Both the position numbers and the translations under genes were made by a program. Shown in pieces: positions 49,220 through 60,970 of a DNA stretch of 64,000 bases (within the stretch, counting starts at the first letter, position 1; each line of letters starts with the position of its first letter). This stretch comes from Cephalopachus bancanus (taxonomy: Eukaryota; Chordata; Mammalia; Primates; Tarsiidae), in contig JAPVLO010000153.1 in NCBI GenBank assembly GCA_027257055.1, positions 1,860,001 to 1,924,000 of the forward strand, in the 5' to 3' direction. Under the pieces are notes generated by a model that was not told where the DNA came from, did no database searches, and was given only the letters and a program-made list of their open reading frames with translations.

Positions 49220-49465
49220 ATAATTTTTAGTGGACAGTCTAAGAAGCCTTTTCTGATTTACACCTCCATTATTATTCATAATTAAGGTTGGAGGCCTTCT
49301 TGTTTGTTCTCACCGTGACCTATATACACAATATCATGGCACTCATCACACTGTGTTATGTTTACTTTCTATTTTCTCCTCTGAAAGCAAATTTAGGACA
49401 GTGACGTGGTCTTTACATCCTCAGTATTTAGCACTAACACATTATAAATATTTAATAGATGTGTT
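49220..49465 (+). repeat. L2 LINE 3' end
   Basis: 'agaagccttttctgatttac', 'atcacactgtgttatgtttac' and 'catcctcagtatttagcac' follow the L2 3' end order. Confidence 0.6.
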
Positions 49466-49494
49466 TCAATGGATACATGAATGCTTAAAAGAAA

Positions 49495-49645
49495 TAAATG
49501 GATAAATAATCAAAATTTGTTGAACTCTTACTTTGTTCCAGGGACTGCTCTAAGTATTTTTTGTGTATTAACTTTTAATCCTCATAATAATCCTATAAGA
49601 CTGGTACAATTGTTACCCTTGTTTTATGGACAAGGAAACAGAATC
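49495..49645 (+). repeat. MIR SINE relic
   Basis: 'gaactcttactttgttccagg', 'ctcataataatcctataag' and 'ttttatggacaaggaaacag' appear in MIR order. Confidence 0.8.
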
Positions 49646-50003
49646 CTAAAAAGACAAAGGATAAATATATAAATGAAAAAATTAGTATTTCTATTTGTCT
49701 CAAGCATAAATTTGTGAAATAAAGCTGAAAAAGTAGGTATGGTTCATATTAAACAGAATTACATGTCTTCCTAAAAAAAAGTTTGGACTTAATCCTATTA
49801 AAGATTCTCATTATCACTCATATGATCTGCTGGATGCTAATAGATGTTATATGTGAAAAGAGAGTTCCATCTTTAAACTGAAAAACTATGAGTGTAACAG
49901 AATTAAAGAGAACTTCTCAGAACTTTTAAAACTATAAAGAACATTGTGATTTTTTAAGAAGCTAATATAGTATGCAATTTCCCATTAAAATACCTAACCC
50001 TTA

Positions 50004-50290
50004 GCCGGGCTCAGTGGCTCAGCCTGTAATCCCACGCCTTTGGGAGGCTGAGGTGAGTGGATTACCTGAGCCCGTGGGTTCGAGACCCGCCTGGGCAGTG
50101 AAACCTCATCTCTACAATAAATCAAAAAATCAGCCGGGCATGGTAGCGCATGCCTGTAATTCCGGCTACTCGGAAGGCTGAGGCGGAAGGATCACCGGAG
50201 CCCTGCAGGTCGAGGCTGCGGTGGCCGGCAGCGTCCACTGCACTCCAGTCTGGGCGACCGAGTGAGACTCCAACTCAAAAAAAAAAAAAA
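50004..50290 (+). repeat. Alu, youngest lineage subfamily, sense
   Basis: Full length, with a perfect 17-nt duplication (aaaatacctaaccctta) at 49987-50003 and 50291-50307. Nearly identical to the copy at 45824. This is the cleanest recent insertion in the window. Confidence 0.98.
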
Positions 50291-50469
50291 AAAATACCTA
50301 ACCCTTAACAAGAAATTCAAAGACTTAGTATTGGACAAGGCACTCTGCTGGATTCAGTAGAAAAACAGTGAAAATTAAGTAGGAAAGTTAAATGTCCTTT
50401 ATAGAAATTATTTTTAGCTGTGATATATTAAATACATGGCATGTAGATTAAATTTGTAGGCCAGATTGC

Positions 50470-50680
50470 CAATATTCAATTGCTAGCTCTACTGTTGGTT
50501 GGCTATGGAGCCAACTTCAGGAGCTTAATCTACCTTTGCTTTGAGTTTCTCACATGTAAAATAACAATAATAGTAGTATTTACTTCATATGCTTATTGTG
50601 AGAATTAAGTAAATAATCTATACAAATTGTTAAGAAAAAAGCCTGACCTATATTAAATATTCAATTCCTATCTGGTATTA
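50470..50680 (-). repeat. MIR-like relic
   Basis: 'tgctagctctactgttggttgg', 'tttctcacatgtaaaataac' and 'cttattgtgagaattaagtaa' match MIR blocks at moderate similarity. Orientation is uncertain. Confidence 0.55.
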
Positions 50681-50739
50681 TTATTTTGTAGTTGCCCAAG
50701 TGACATATAGTAAAGACATATAATATAGGAAAATAGCAG

Positions 50740-51550
50740 TAGAAATTTAAAAATAGGCAAAAATATTGAATAAGCAATTCACAAAATAGCATAGTTAAGT
50801 AGCCAATAAACATATGAAAAGATGATTAACATTACTGGGAATTAGGAGAATAAAATTAAAACCAAAGATACTATCTCATACAAATGGTGAAGCATTTTAA
50901 ATTGACAATTGTTGGCAGAGTATATAGAACCACACAACCTTCCATAAACTGTGGTAGAAGTATAAATTGATAAAAACCATTTTGGAAAGTATTTGGCAAT
51001 ACTAAAGCAAATGAATATATGTATGTATGTGTGTGTGGGTGTATGTATACATATATATGACCTAGAAACTCAACTACTAGGTATGCATCCAACAGGAATA
51101 TACACAAATATAGAGCAAAAGTAGTGTACAAGAATGCTCAAAGCAGCATTATTCATTAACTGGATATAACTCAAATGTCTATCAAGAGTACAATGGAAAA
51201 ATTGTAATATGAATTAACTATTGGTACACACAATAGATGAATGTCACAATCATAAATTAAAATGAAAGAAACCAGACACAAAACAGTACGTTTTATACTG
51301 TTATACATAAAGTTCAAAAATAGGCAAAGCTAATCTATAGCAATCATAATAAAACTGGAATTTGCACTTGAGAATGAGATAATGACTAAATAAAACCATG
51401 AAGAAGGCTTTTGGGTGCTACTAGCGTTCTATTTCTTGATGTGGGTAGTGATTAGATGGTTGTTCATTTTTTTTAATTAATTGAACTGTATACTTATGAT
51501 TTGTGTACTTTTCTATGTGAATATTATACTTCAGTAGAAAAGTTTTCTTA
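50740..51550 (+). repeat. Old L1 (L1M-type), sense
   Basis: 'aagatgattaacattactgg', 'aatggtgaagcattttaaat', 'cctagaaactcaactactagg' and 'gtgtacaagaatgctcaaagc' follow the late ORF2 / 3' part of old L1s. It ends near 'tatacttcagtagaaaagttt'. Confidence 0.75.
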
Positions 51551-51849
51551 GAAATGTGAGATGATACTAGATCGGAATCAGAGCTATTTAGGAAACTGAA
51601 TTGATTCACAGCAATCGGGTTGAGGAAACATCAAATATGAACCTACAGTTTTCATCCTGTAGGAACAAGAGAACACTGTCAAGTCAGAGACTATTACAAT
51701 AGTCTCCAGCCTGGTTTGTCCGTAATTCACTGCTACTCAGTTGACACAGCACTGCTAATATTTCCAAATTGTGTGACCTCCCTATCTCACAACCTTTTAT
51801 TGTTTCTGGAAAACTCAGTTGTTTCTAAACCTAGAGAATAAAGTCAATT

Positions 51850-52370
51850 CCTTGGCTTTGCATCCAGATGCTCTCAAATCTGTTGCTCTTCACCTACCTG
51901 GGCCTTCTACTTCAATGTGAATTGATACCTACATAGATTGTCTCCAGAGCCTGGCTCCAGGTTCTTGCCCATGATGCACTCATGGTTTGGGAGGCCATTA
52001 TCTCCCTGACAAGACTTACCTTTTGCTTCAAGGCCACATCAGTCTTCCATTCAGAAAGCACTCTTCCCTAACTCAGGAATTTTAATTGTTTTACCACTGA
52101 ATAACCCTTCTCAAAAAAGTGTTTTATTGGTCTCTTTATTTCCCTTTATTTTCATTTTCCCCTCACTCCCTTCCTTCTTTCTTTCCTTCCTTCTTTATTA
52201 TCCTTTCTTCTTTCTTTCTCCACAGTCTTGCTAATATATTTATGTACCTATTCTGTCTCCTCAATGAGAGTCTAAGTTCTTCAAATACAAGCACCATATT
52301 TTATATTTCTCTCAGTTTTGGGTGCCTGGCATATAGCAGATTCTCAACAAATTTTTATTAGTGGCAATTT
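51850..52370 (+). repeat. L2 LINE, 3' part
   Basis: The tail 'aatgagagtctaagttcttc', then 'gtgcctggcatatagcagatt' and 'ctcaacaaatttttatta', is a good L2 3' end. The upstream part is weaker and includes a (cttt)n-rich segment. Confidence 0.7.
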
Positions 52371-53734
52371 TCCTAAAATCAAAGATACACTGAAGAGCAA
52401 AACAGAAACATGGACTTGCCTATTTATTTCTAACCCTGAGTTAATTCAATTAAATCATTGGACTTCAAGGTTTTCATACTACTAAGTATTATGGGAATTA
52501 TATATATATATCACTATATGTTTATGTATATTCACTAACAAATTGTATAAAGCATTGTTATAAAAATATGTTCTACACAAAATATATATGCAAATATAGA
52601 AAATATAATTATTTTTAAAATAGCATATGTGAGATAAAGTTTTTATTGTCTTCTTCATAGTGGTGGCTGCACACATTTAGGACAAAGCTAGTTGATAAAT
52701 CTGTATTTCATAAAAGCTTCTTGAAATCTTTGACATGTTTTGGTTGGCTTTGGTGTTAATCTTGTCTTTTGGTTTATGAGCAGATTTATAAGAAGCAGAA
52801 ATATTAATTCTGTCTCCTACTAGTTGTTTTTCTTATGCTTGCCTTGCTGGCATCATTTTCAGTATGCATTTTCTTTCTAGAATCTTTTTAAGCCGCTTAT
52901 TCACTTGTAAGAGTTAATTCTGTTCAAACTGGCTAATGAAATAGTAAATAGACTTACTCTTTCTTCAGGATCCCATGCCCATCATACTTAATCTTTACCA
53001 GTGTCAATACATTTATGAAAAACATGGTATCAATCCAAACGTAAAATAATGCAACAGCCATAGTCAGTCAGTATATGACATTTTGGCAAACACTAGTTTC
53101 TTTCCTACTTTTATATCAAATATAAATGTAAAACCCTCTAAAATTTTTTTCTTATATCCTTCTATATTTTCTTATGCACTTCACTTTGGAAGGAACCATA
53201 CTACATTCTTCATAAGTAGAGTATTTTACCCATCTTCCAGTCATTCTAGTCTATCTTCCAGTAGAATTTCTGAAGAGTGGGAACATGGATAACTCTTACT
53301 GGCACTCCAAAGTAGACATCAAATTAATGATATTATCTATCACCCATCTCACTTACATTTTTTTATTTGCATCTATCTCTTACCACAGTTCCTTATTACT
53401 CAGTCACTACCCATAATAATTAGTGGGCATTGTTTTTGAAAAATTGCATAAAAGATCAGTAATTTAACATTAAATGTCATTGTCTCTAAAGAAAAATTGT
53501 GATAACTCTTAACCTGAGATTTAAATTTTTTTGTTAGTCGTGCTTTTACCCTTTTCTTTAGGTGTAAATAATTCTGTCATATTTTTTCCTGTAATAGGAA
53601 GATTTCAACATAACAGTCAATTGAGTGGATATCAGAAGCCATGTGATTTATGTACTCTGGGGGCCCAAGATATATGCTAATATAAATCAAAAGCTGGTCT
53701 GTTGGCACCAAAGAGCAAGGAGAAGACTATTCAA

Positions 53735-53925
53735 GGACTAGGCTGTATTTGCATCCGAGTGCTCCCACTTAGTAGCCATGTGTTCCAAGACAAATTACTT
53801 TCAGCTTCACTGTTCACATTTATAATAATACCTGCTTATTCGAGTTGTCATGAGAATTGCATAAGACAATGTGTATAAAGTGCCTGGCATCTACCATATG
53901 CTTAATAAATGGGAACTGGTAGTAC
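53735..53925 (-). repeat. MIR SINE relic
   Basis: 'ttagtagccatgtgttccaag', 'gttgtcatgagaattgcata' and 'gtgcctggcatctaccatatg' are clear MIR blocks. It ends about 170 bases before exon 10. Confidence 0.8.
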
Positions 53926-54094
53926 TGTTATTAACATCTCTATTATTAAACTCCCTACAGGGATGTTCTCTTGCCTTTTCACTTAGCTTACTTAATACTG
54001 TACCATTTACTCCCTACTGTGCAAATAAGCTGGTATTTTAACGTAGGAATTTGCACTAAAATTAAACAGGTAATTTTCTTGAAACACCTTTCAG

Positions 54095-54261
54095 GTTCAT
54101 TTTTGCAGGGAGCAGAGAAATCCATATCCATGGTTCAAGGTGGAAGGAGTGAATATGCAGCAGCTTTGGCATGGGAGAAAGGAAACTCTAGTCTGGAGGA
54201 GAAGGCATTTTCCGAGTGGTTAGAATCAGTGAAGGAAAATCCTGCTGTGTTTGACTTTGAG
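54095..54261 (+). CDS. C6: C6 exon 10: MACPF, after second hairpin
   Basis: Acceptor cacctttcag at 54094; donor gtaagt after 54261, phase 0. Residues 431-486, including the conserved Gly-Gly-Arg-Ser-Glu-Tyr turn (446-451) and the Phe-Ser-Glu-Trp-Leu-Glu-Ser segment. Codons 461-463 (54184-54192) read Asn-Ser-Ser, an N-glycosylation sequon. The human protein, as I recall it, has Ser-Ser-Gly there and no site. Confidence 0.97.
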
Positions 54262-54586
54262 GTAAGTGTAAAAATTATTCCAAGTAAGAGAGCTAAAGTA
54301 GTTCTCTAGCAGCCTAAATTGCACATCACACAATTGCTTTTCCATTTTATTCTCAGACAATAAAAGAAATGTCTTTCTTTAATATTCATGTATAATGTAC
54401 CTTTTTAAATGCTAAATTGCATGTCTGTTGCTTTTACTATTAAAACAAGCATTCTATAATACAGTATTTAGAATTCTTAGCATGCATGAACTGCTAAGAA
54501 AGGGAGTTTAGTGAATAAAGATGCTCAGACTTTCTTTGGATAGTACTCTTCATCTCCCCATGTAGACAATACATCTGGTTTCTCTC

Positions 54587-54681
<95 letters not shown>

Positions 54682-55691
54682 AGCTCTTTATCTGATGAGC
54701 CTGCCTAAATCTTCATTGTAGTTCTGTGTGACAAATGGGATTTTAGATCCATTTGACTTCCTGTTTCTATCGCCATTGATTCAATTTACCAGTTTTGTAT
54801 TTATTGTAATCACTTAAAAAAGGCGATTATTATTTATAGAGTACTTTGCCCACATATCAATCATATGCCATTTAAAACCAGTTTTGCCTAAAACGTTACC
54901 ATATTTTGCAGAAGGCCTCCAAAAAAACTATTACGTTCACTTCATTTAAATGAAGATAAAGGAGTTCAATCATTCTGAAAATTGAATCATTTACATGCAG
55001 TGTGAGGACATATTGAGCTCTACAGGTTATGACAGAAAAATGGGACCCAGCTGCCTTTCTGGGCACTTGTGAGTCATATATTACACTAGATGATCTAGAT
55101 GGTCATCTCTTTGAAGTTTTAAAATGTTAATAAAGTGAGCCCTGATTTATCATTAGCTTTGTTATTTTTTGTTATAATTATTTCATTCATTCTACCATCA
55201 ATTTAATGTTCCTATTTTATCCCATTCCATGTTTTCCATCTTACGCCAAGAGCCAATACCCTGAAAAAAAGTAAAGAAAATAGAAAGCCTCCCCTCATTC
55301 TCTCTAGATTTCCTGCTTGAATCAAATTTAATAAGCTTTCAGCAGAGCATTAATAAGCTCCCTAACTTTTGGTCACTTATCTTGGTACTTTGATGCATGG
55401 CTTTTATGCTTAATAAATAACATGACGTAAATCCAAATAAGAACAACTCACGTGCAGCTTCCTTCACAGTAGAAATGCAGGAAAGGTAAGTTTCTGTTGC
55501 ATCACACCTGCCGTAAGGTGGAGGGCTTTCTCTACTGGTTCAACAGGCAGCTGTACTATATTCTAAAAGAATTCTTTTGAAGTATGGGATTTTTCCAACC
55601 CTTACTTCTTATTCCATGAGAATGGGGCAGTGATCACAACATATTGCCAAAGGGGATGTGACTGGACCTCCTCTCTACCATTTGCTTTTAG
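54262..55691 (+). other. C6: C6 intron 10
   Basis: A phase 0 intron of 1430 bases. It contains a (CT)n-(GT)n tract at 54580-54678. Otherwise no recognisable repeats. Confidence 0.9.
54580..54678 (+). repeat. Compound (CT)n-(GT)n microsatellite
   Basis: About 26 CT units with two interruptions, then about 23 GT units, 319 bases after the exon 10 donor. The polypyrimidine half could form triplex (H-DNA) structures, and CT-rich RNA can bind splicing repressors such as PTB. Confidence 0.97.
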
Positions 55692-55917
55692 CTTGCTCCC
55701 ATTGTGGACTTGGTAAGAAATATCCCCTGTGCAGTGACAAGACGGAACAACCTCAGGAAAGCTCTTCGGGAATATGCAGCCAAGTTTGACCCTTGCCAAT
55801 GTGCTCTATGCCCCAATAATGGCCGCCCCACGCTCTCAGGGACAGAATGTCTGTGTGTGTGCCAGAGCGGTACTTATGGTGCGAACTGTGAGAGACGATC
55901 TCCGGATTATAAATCCA
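55692..55917 (+). CDS. C6: C6 exon 11: MACPF C-terminus and EGF-like module
   Basis: Acceptor tttgcttttag at 55691; donor gtaagt after 55917, phase 1. Residues 487-561 plus one base of Thr562. It starts with the conserved Leu-Ala-Pro-Ile-Val-Asp segment that closes MACPF and continues into the EGF-like module (cysteines 521, 523, 526, 539, 541, 543 and 552). All these cysteines are present. Leu525 replaces a Pro I recall in human. Confidence 0.98.
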
Positions 55918-56171
55918 GTAAGTATCAGGAATCTGTTAGGAGGTAATTCTCTTTTCCCCTTGAAAAAATATTCTAAGTTGGTCAATTAAAACAAAACAAA
56001 ACTTCTGTTAACCACGTCCACCTTGTGCAGACACACAAAGAAAATAAGTCTGAAAAAAGTGTGTCTCGTCTGTAACCTACTAGCTATATGACTTTAGGAA
56101 AGTTGCCTAACTTTCCTACGCCTCAACCTGTTCATCCATAAAATAGAGATAATACTAGTATCTACTCAAAG

Positions 56172-56212
<41 letters not shown>

Positions 56213-56828
56213 CATACCCCAAGAATACACAGCAAAATTTTGTAACATAAAGTAAATAAAATATATGATATTTTATGTATAAAATAAAATATATAATACT
56301 GTTATTATAAACCTCTTTGTATTATAATGTAAAGTGAGAATGGCTTGGTAATAAAAAATAAGTTGAACCACAGCCAAAGTTTTCATATCGTACTGAGTAA
56401 TGTGCACAGTTACCTCAAATCCTTTTTATAAAGGAGATGAGGCATGGAAGTGAGAATATAGTCTAGTACTTTTTTAAACATAATTTATGTTATATTCAAG
56501 AGATGTTCATATTTATACATATATGTGTGCATATATGTATGTATGTGTGTGTATATATATATATATATATACACATGCACATATGTTTGATGACAATTGA
56601 AAATAATTCATAAGTTGCCATTTTATTTAAGCTTGTGGGACCAAGAAAGGGAAATCAGGCTATGTATCAGGCTCCTTCCACAGGTAACTTCCTTTAATTC
56701 TCATAATAACCCTATAATATTCCACAAAGGAGGTCACACAGCTAAAAAGTGAGGAAACCAGGTTCTCCTGGTCCAGCTGCAAATTCATCTGCACCACAAT
56801 CCTCAGGAGTGAGTCTTTCTCTTTTCAG
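55918..56828 (+). other. C6: C6 intron 11
   Basis: A phase 1 intron of 911 bases, with a (CA)n tract at 56174-56211, a short (TA)n-rich stretch near 56520-56580, and a weak MIR-like trace just before exon 12. Confidence 0.9.
56174..56211 (+). repeat. (CA)n microsatellite
   Basis: About 19 uninterrupted CA units. Confidence 0.97.
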
Positions 56829-57000
56829 CTGCAGTAGATGGAAACTGGGGTTGCTGGTCTTCCTGGAGCTCGTGTGATGCTACTTACAAAAGAGCAAGAA
56901 CTCGAGTGTGCAATAACCCTGTCCCGCAACAAGGAGGGAAACCCTGTGATGGAGAGAAGCAACAAGAGGAGGACTGCACATTTTCAATCATGGAAAGCAA
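56829..57000 (+). CDS. C6: C6 exon 12: third TSP1 repeat
   Basis: Acceptor tctcttttcag at 56828; donor gtaagg after 57000, phase 2. Residues 562-618 plus two bases of Asn619. It carries the TSP1 tryptophan ladder Trp568, Trp571 and Trp574 (C-mannosylation type), with cysteines 570, 577, 589, 601 and 611. Residues from about 611 onward belong to the segment reported to bind C5b in human C6. Confidence 0.97.
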
Positions 57001-57628
57001 GTAAGGCCAAATGAGAGGAAATAATGGGTCATTTCCTCCACTAACATAGAAAATTCAGATATTTATTATCCTACTGCTAAGTAAAGAAATCATTAGAATT
57101 TTACCGATGTCAACACAGCAAATGAGTAAGGCACTGGATCTGCTGTATACCTTTCTCTGTATGTAATGTTTTCTCTCTATTTAATATATATGCGGCCAGG
57201 CATGGTGGCTCAGCTTGTAATCCCAGTACTTTGGGAGACCAACGTGAGTGGATTGCCTGAGCCTGTGGGTTCAAGACCAGCCCAGGCAACTTGGCAAGAC
57301 CTCATCTCTACAATAAATCAAAAATTAGCTGGGTGCAGTAGCATGCACCTGTGATTCTGGCTACTTGGAAGGCTGAGTTGGAAGGATCGCCAGAGCCCAG
57401 CATGTCGACACTGGGGTAGCCATGAGTGTGCCACTACACTCCAGCATGGGTGGTGGAGTGAGACTTTGACTCAAAAAAACAAAAAAACAAAAGTAAAAAA
57501 CCCCACAAATATACATGCATGTAATGTGCATATATGCATACACATCTCATTTGCATAACATGTAAAGACATGTGTACACACACACACATATATACATATA
57601 CACACATATATTCATTTTTCCTTTTTAG
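57001..57628 (+). other. C6: C6 intron 12
   Basis: A phase 2 intron of only 628 bases, half of it a sense Alu (57194-57506). A (CA/TA)-rich stretch follows, directly upstream of the exon 13 polypyrimidine tract. Confidence 0.9.
57194..57506 (+). repeat. Alu, lineage-type, sense
   Basis: A dimeric Alu with a decayed A-rich tail. Near-identical flanks aatatatatgc (57183-57193) and aatatacatgc (57508-57518) mark the duplication. Older than the copies at 45824 and 50004. Confidence 0.93.
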
Positions 57629-57740
57629 TGGACAACCATGCATCAGTGATGATGAAGAAATGAAAGAGATAGATCTTCCTGAGATAGAAGCAGATTCTGG
57701 GTGTCTTCAGCCAGTTCCTCCAGAAAATGGATTTATCTGG
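57629..57740 (+). CDS. C6: C6 exon 13: acidic linker and start of sushi 1
   Basis: Acceptor ttcctttttag at 57628; donor gtaagt after 57740, phase 0. Residues 619-656. An acidic linker (Asp-Asp-Glu-Glu ... Glu-Ile-Asp-Leu-Pro-Glu-Ile-Glu) leads to Cys644 and the first sushi module. The last codon is TGG (Trp656), where human, as I recall it, has Arg. This is in the C5b-binding region. Confidence 0.97.
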
Positions 57741-58611
57741 GTAAGTATCCTGCCCTTCACTTTTTGGCTTACAGTCAAATTAAAATAATAATAAAAATTA
57801 AAAGTATAGATTTTCCTTTAATTGGAATCATTGTTTTCCTATTTGAATAATATCTTGTTGACTTAAAAAATAAAAGATAATATTTTAAAATGTGTTATCA
57901 CCCTTCCATCTTGAATTCCCTGGAGATATCTTCATACCTAATTGTCAAACCAAAGGATAGCAGGTTGCTTGTGTTCCTTGGAAAGAGAATGAAACTTCAG
58001 CATAATATAGGAATGGATGACTTGTAAGAATCTCGCAAATAAGGTTTGGCTATTTATTTCTGAGACTGAGCAAACTAATGCCCTCATCTAAGGTAGGTTA
58101 TTAGAAAGATATACTGGACTTGGCTATAATCATAGGAGATGCTTGGTCTGAATTATCTTATCAAGTTAGAAACCTGCAGAATTCTTGAGCAGTCAACACA
58201 ATTTTAATGTACCCTCAAATTTTATCTTTTTCTATTAAGCCACAATATGTTTCTATGATTTTTTAAAAAACTGAATACTTTATGTCAGACAGATCTGTGG
58301 CTTTAGATCTAAATTTTTCAGGAGATATATTTAAAATTGATCACAGAAAGCCTGCTCTGTATTTTATTTTTACATGTTTTTAAACTCAATAATCTTTAAA
58401 TTAATCTTTTTCCAACTGTATCATATTTACAATCAAAGATCAACTAACACTCAATTTGTCAGGGTCAGCAAATAAATGTCCACGGAGCATAGTCTAGGCT
58501 AATACATTTTCCATGTTCACTTGTCTTCTTCCCATGTAGAAGGTACCATACTTAAAGGTTTACAGAGAGAAAATATTTTGGAAGAGGGTAACTTGAATTA
58601 GCCTTTACTTT

Positions 58612-58792
58612 AGAACAGAGGCTCTCAAACTCAACTTTGCACCTGAGGGCTTCTTAAAACACAGCTCTCTGGGTTCCACTTCCGGAGTCTGATTCAATAG
58701 GTCTTGGGTGAAGCCCAGAAATGTGCTTATTGGACAGATTCCCAGGTAATACTGATGCTGCTAGTTCAGAGGCCACACTGGAAACCAATCAT
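58612..58792 (+). mobile_element. MER5-type hAT MITE
   Basis: 'gaggctctcaaactcaactttg', 'ggttccacttccggagtctga', 'ttcaataggtcttgggtgaag' and 'ttcccaggtaatactgatgct' follow the MER5A consensus closely. Confidence 0.85.
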
Positions 58793-58797
58793 TTAGA

Positions 58798-59005
58798 AGA
58801 GGAGTCAGCAAACTATGGCCCAAAGGTGAAATCCAACCGGCCACTTAAAAAAAAAAAATGTATTGGAACACAGCCACATTCATTCGTTTGCGTGTTGTCT
58901 TTGGCTACTTTCCTGCAGCAAAGGCAGAAGTAATTGTGACAGACACTGTATTGCCTGCAACTGATTATCTTGGCTCTTTATAGAAAAAGCTTGCTAGTCT
59001 CCACC
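58798..59005 (+). mobile_element. hAT-type MITE ('gtcagcaaactatggccc' family)
   Basis: Starts gaggagtcagcaaactatgg and ends aaaaagcttgctagtctcca, an imperfect inverted pair. The internal 'tattggaacacagccacatt' is diagnostic. It lies immediately after a MER5-type element and is the sense counterpart of 10175-10375. Confidence 0.8.
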
Positions 59006-59648
59006 CTAGAACAATATCCTCAAGATTACATATTGTCAGATTTAGATACCTAAATAACTTTTCATCTATTTATGCCAGCTGCATACAAAAATCATTAAAA
59101 ATTATTGACAATCCCATATTAAAAACACAAAGAAACTTTAAGTAATGAATCATCATTCTTCTAACTTCCCTTATAAAGTTAGATTATATGTTTCCATTTT
59201 TATGGGTAAATTCACTCTTTGTTTTAATTTTCTCTTTATTAAAGTCTTGATCTTTGTCTGTTACTAGTTTTTACTCAAAAGTAACACAATTTTAATTGTT
59301 TTCTAATAAGCACTTTCTGGAATTTCTAGTAGCAAAATGTCCCTTATATAGATTCAAACAGAAGCAGATATGCCTAATTCCAGGCCAGAGGCAATGATGT
59401 TATTGCATATAGGGGTATTTGTTCAATGACCAAGACACAGTCCCACTCCTGTAGGCAAATAGTGGGAACTTTTGGCACCATTTAGTCGACCTAGCCATTG
59501 TGTTGTTCAGTTGGCAACTGAGCCTTCATATCCCTCAAAGTTCCCAACACCAGTTCACAGAAAATAACTTCCTGGTCAATTCTTGGGACTCCTTTCTCTT
59601 AGTAAAGGAAAGTTGTATTGCATTACTATCTCTTTAAAAAGGATGGTG

Positions 59649-59931
59649 GGCCGGGAGTGGTGGCTCAGTCTATAATCCCAGCACTTTGGAAGGTCGAGGC
59701 GAGAGGATTGCCTGAGCCTGAGGGTTCAAGACCAGCCTGGGCAACTTGGTGAGATCTCATCTCTACAATAAATCAAGAAAAATTAGCCAAGCCTAGTGGT
59801 GTGCGTCTGTAGTTCCATCTACTTGGAAGGCTGAGGTGGAAGGATCGCCAAAGCCCAGCAGGTCAAGGCTGTGGTGGCCATGAGCGTGCCACTGCATTCC
59901 AGCTTGGGCAACAAGAGTGAGACTCCAACTC

Positions 59932-59960
<29 letters not shown>
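59649..59960 (+). repeat. Alu, lineage-type, sense
   Basis: Full-length dimer ending in about 28 A residues. Flanking copies of aaaaaggat(g/a)gt mark the insertion site. Confidence 0.95.
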
Positions 59961-59964
<4 letters not shown>

Positions 59965-60970
59965 AGTCTTTAGCATTGCTTCAACAAAGAGTAATTAAGG
60001 CCTGTGTAAAGATTTGTGAAGCAAAGATCTTGTTGTGGAGTTCTCACTCAAAGGTCAGGGCAGGGCTGGTAAATGTGATAAACACTATAAAAATAGAGCT
60101 TTATATGAGTTGCCTCTGGAACTGAAAGGATGGTGCACCTTCTGAAGCTGAAGAAATAAAAGGAGTTTTTCAAAGAGGACATTCCATTTGAGCTGGGTAT
60201 TTCTTTAAAAAAGGAAAAGAGAAGGTGCAGAGGATACAGAAAACAACCTAGCGAAGACATGGAGGCTTTAAAGATAATACTATGTTCAAAGAGTGGCTCA
60301 AAGAATGGGTTTTATTTTGCTAGAACACAAGTATTATGGGAGGGAATGGCAGGAGGTGAGGGTGTTAAAGTAGGTTAAAGCTAATATTTCAAACTAGAAA
60401 GTGTAAGACACGCTTTATTTTGAAACTTGTAGTGAGTTCCTCACAAAACCGCAGTTATACAATCCATTAATTGGGAAAACATATAATGGCCAAAGGATCC
60501 CTAGAAACTGAGTAACATTTTTAAATGACTCATAGTCTGTCACAGTAGAAGCTGCATATGCTTGCTTTATATGTAAGAAACATTATGTATGCAGTTTATA
60601 TATGTACATGGTGAGTACATATTTTTTTCTATTCTAGAATTAGTAGACCATCCCATATATAGTGGAGAGTAAGTTTTTAAGTAAGCAAGAAAAATATTCT
60701 AATCAATTTAGAGCAACAAAATAAGATAGATTAGAAAAAACAGCCAGTTAGAAAATTGTCCTGGTAAGAGATAATAAATACCATGAACAAAGACAGTGAT
60801 GATGACAAAGGAAAGGAGAGAACTTCGAGAGATATTTCAAAGTAGAAATTAAGAGAATTCTGTGACTGAGTCGATACAGAAGAGAAGGAACAAAAAGAAT
60901 TCATATGACCCCAAAGTGTTTAGAGAGTATTGCTGATAGCATTAGTAATTAGTTTCTGTTTTAATTCTAG

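Larger units (their letters stand above)
43747..54094 (+). other. C6: C6 intron 9
   Basis: A phase 1 intron of 10348 bases. Contents in order: L2 relic (44620-45130), young Alu (45824), (TG)n-(CG)n tract (46745), mariner remnant (47270-48525), L2 end and MIR (49220-49645), young Alu (50004), MIR, old sense L1 (50740-51550), L2 end (51850-52370), MIR (53735-53925). Stretches 46125-46700 and 52400-53700 hold nothing I can name. Confidence 0.9.
57741..60970 (+). other. C6: C6 intron 13
   Basis: A phase 0 intron of 3230 bases with two adjacent hAT MITEs (58612-59005) and a sense Alu (59649-59960). 57800-58600 and 59970-60960 show nothing recognisable. Confidence 0.9.
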
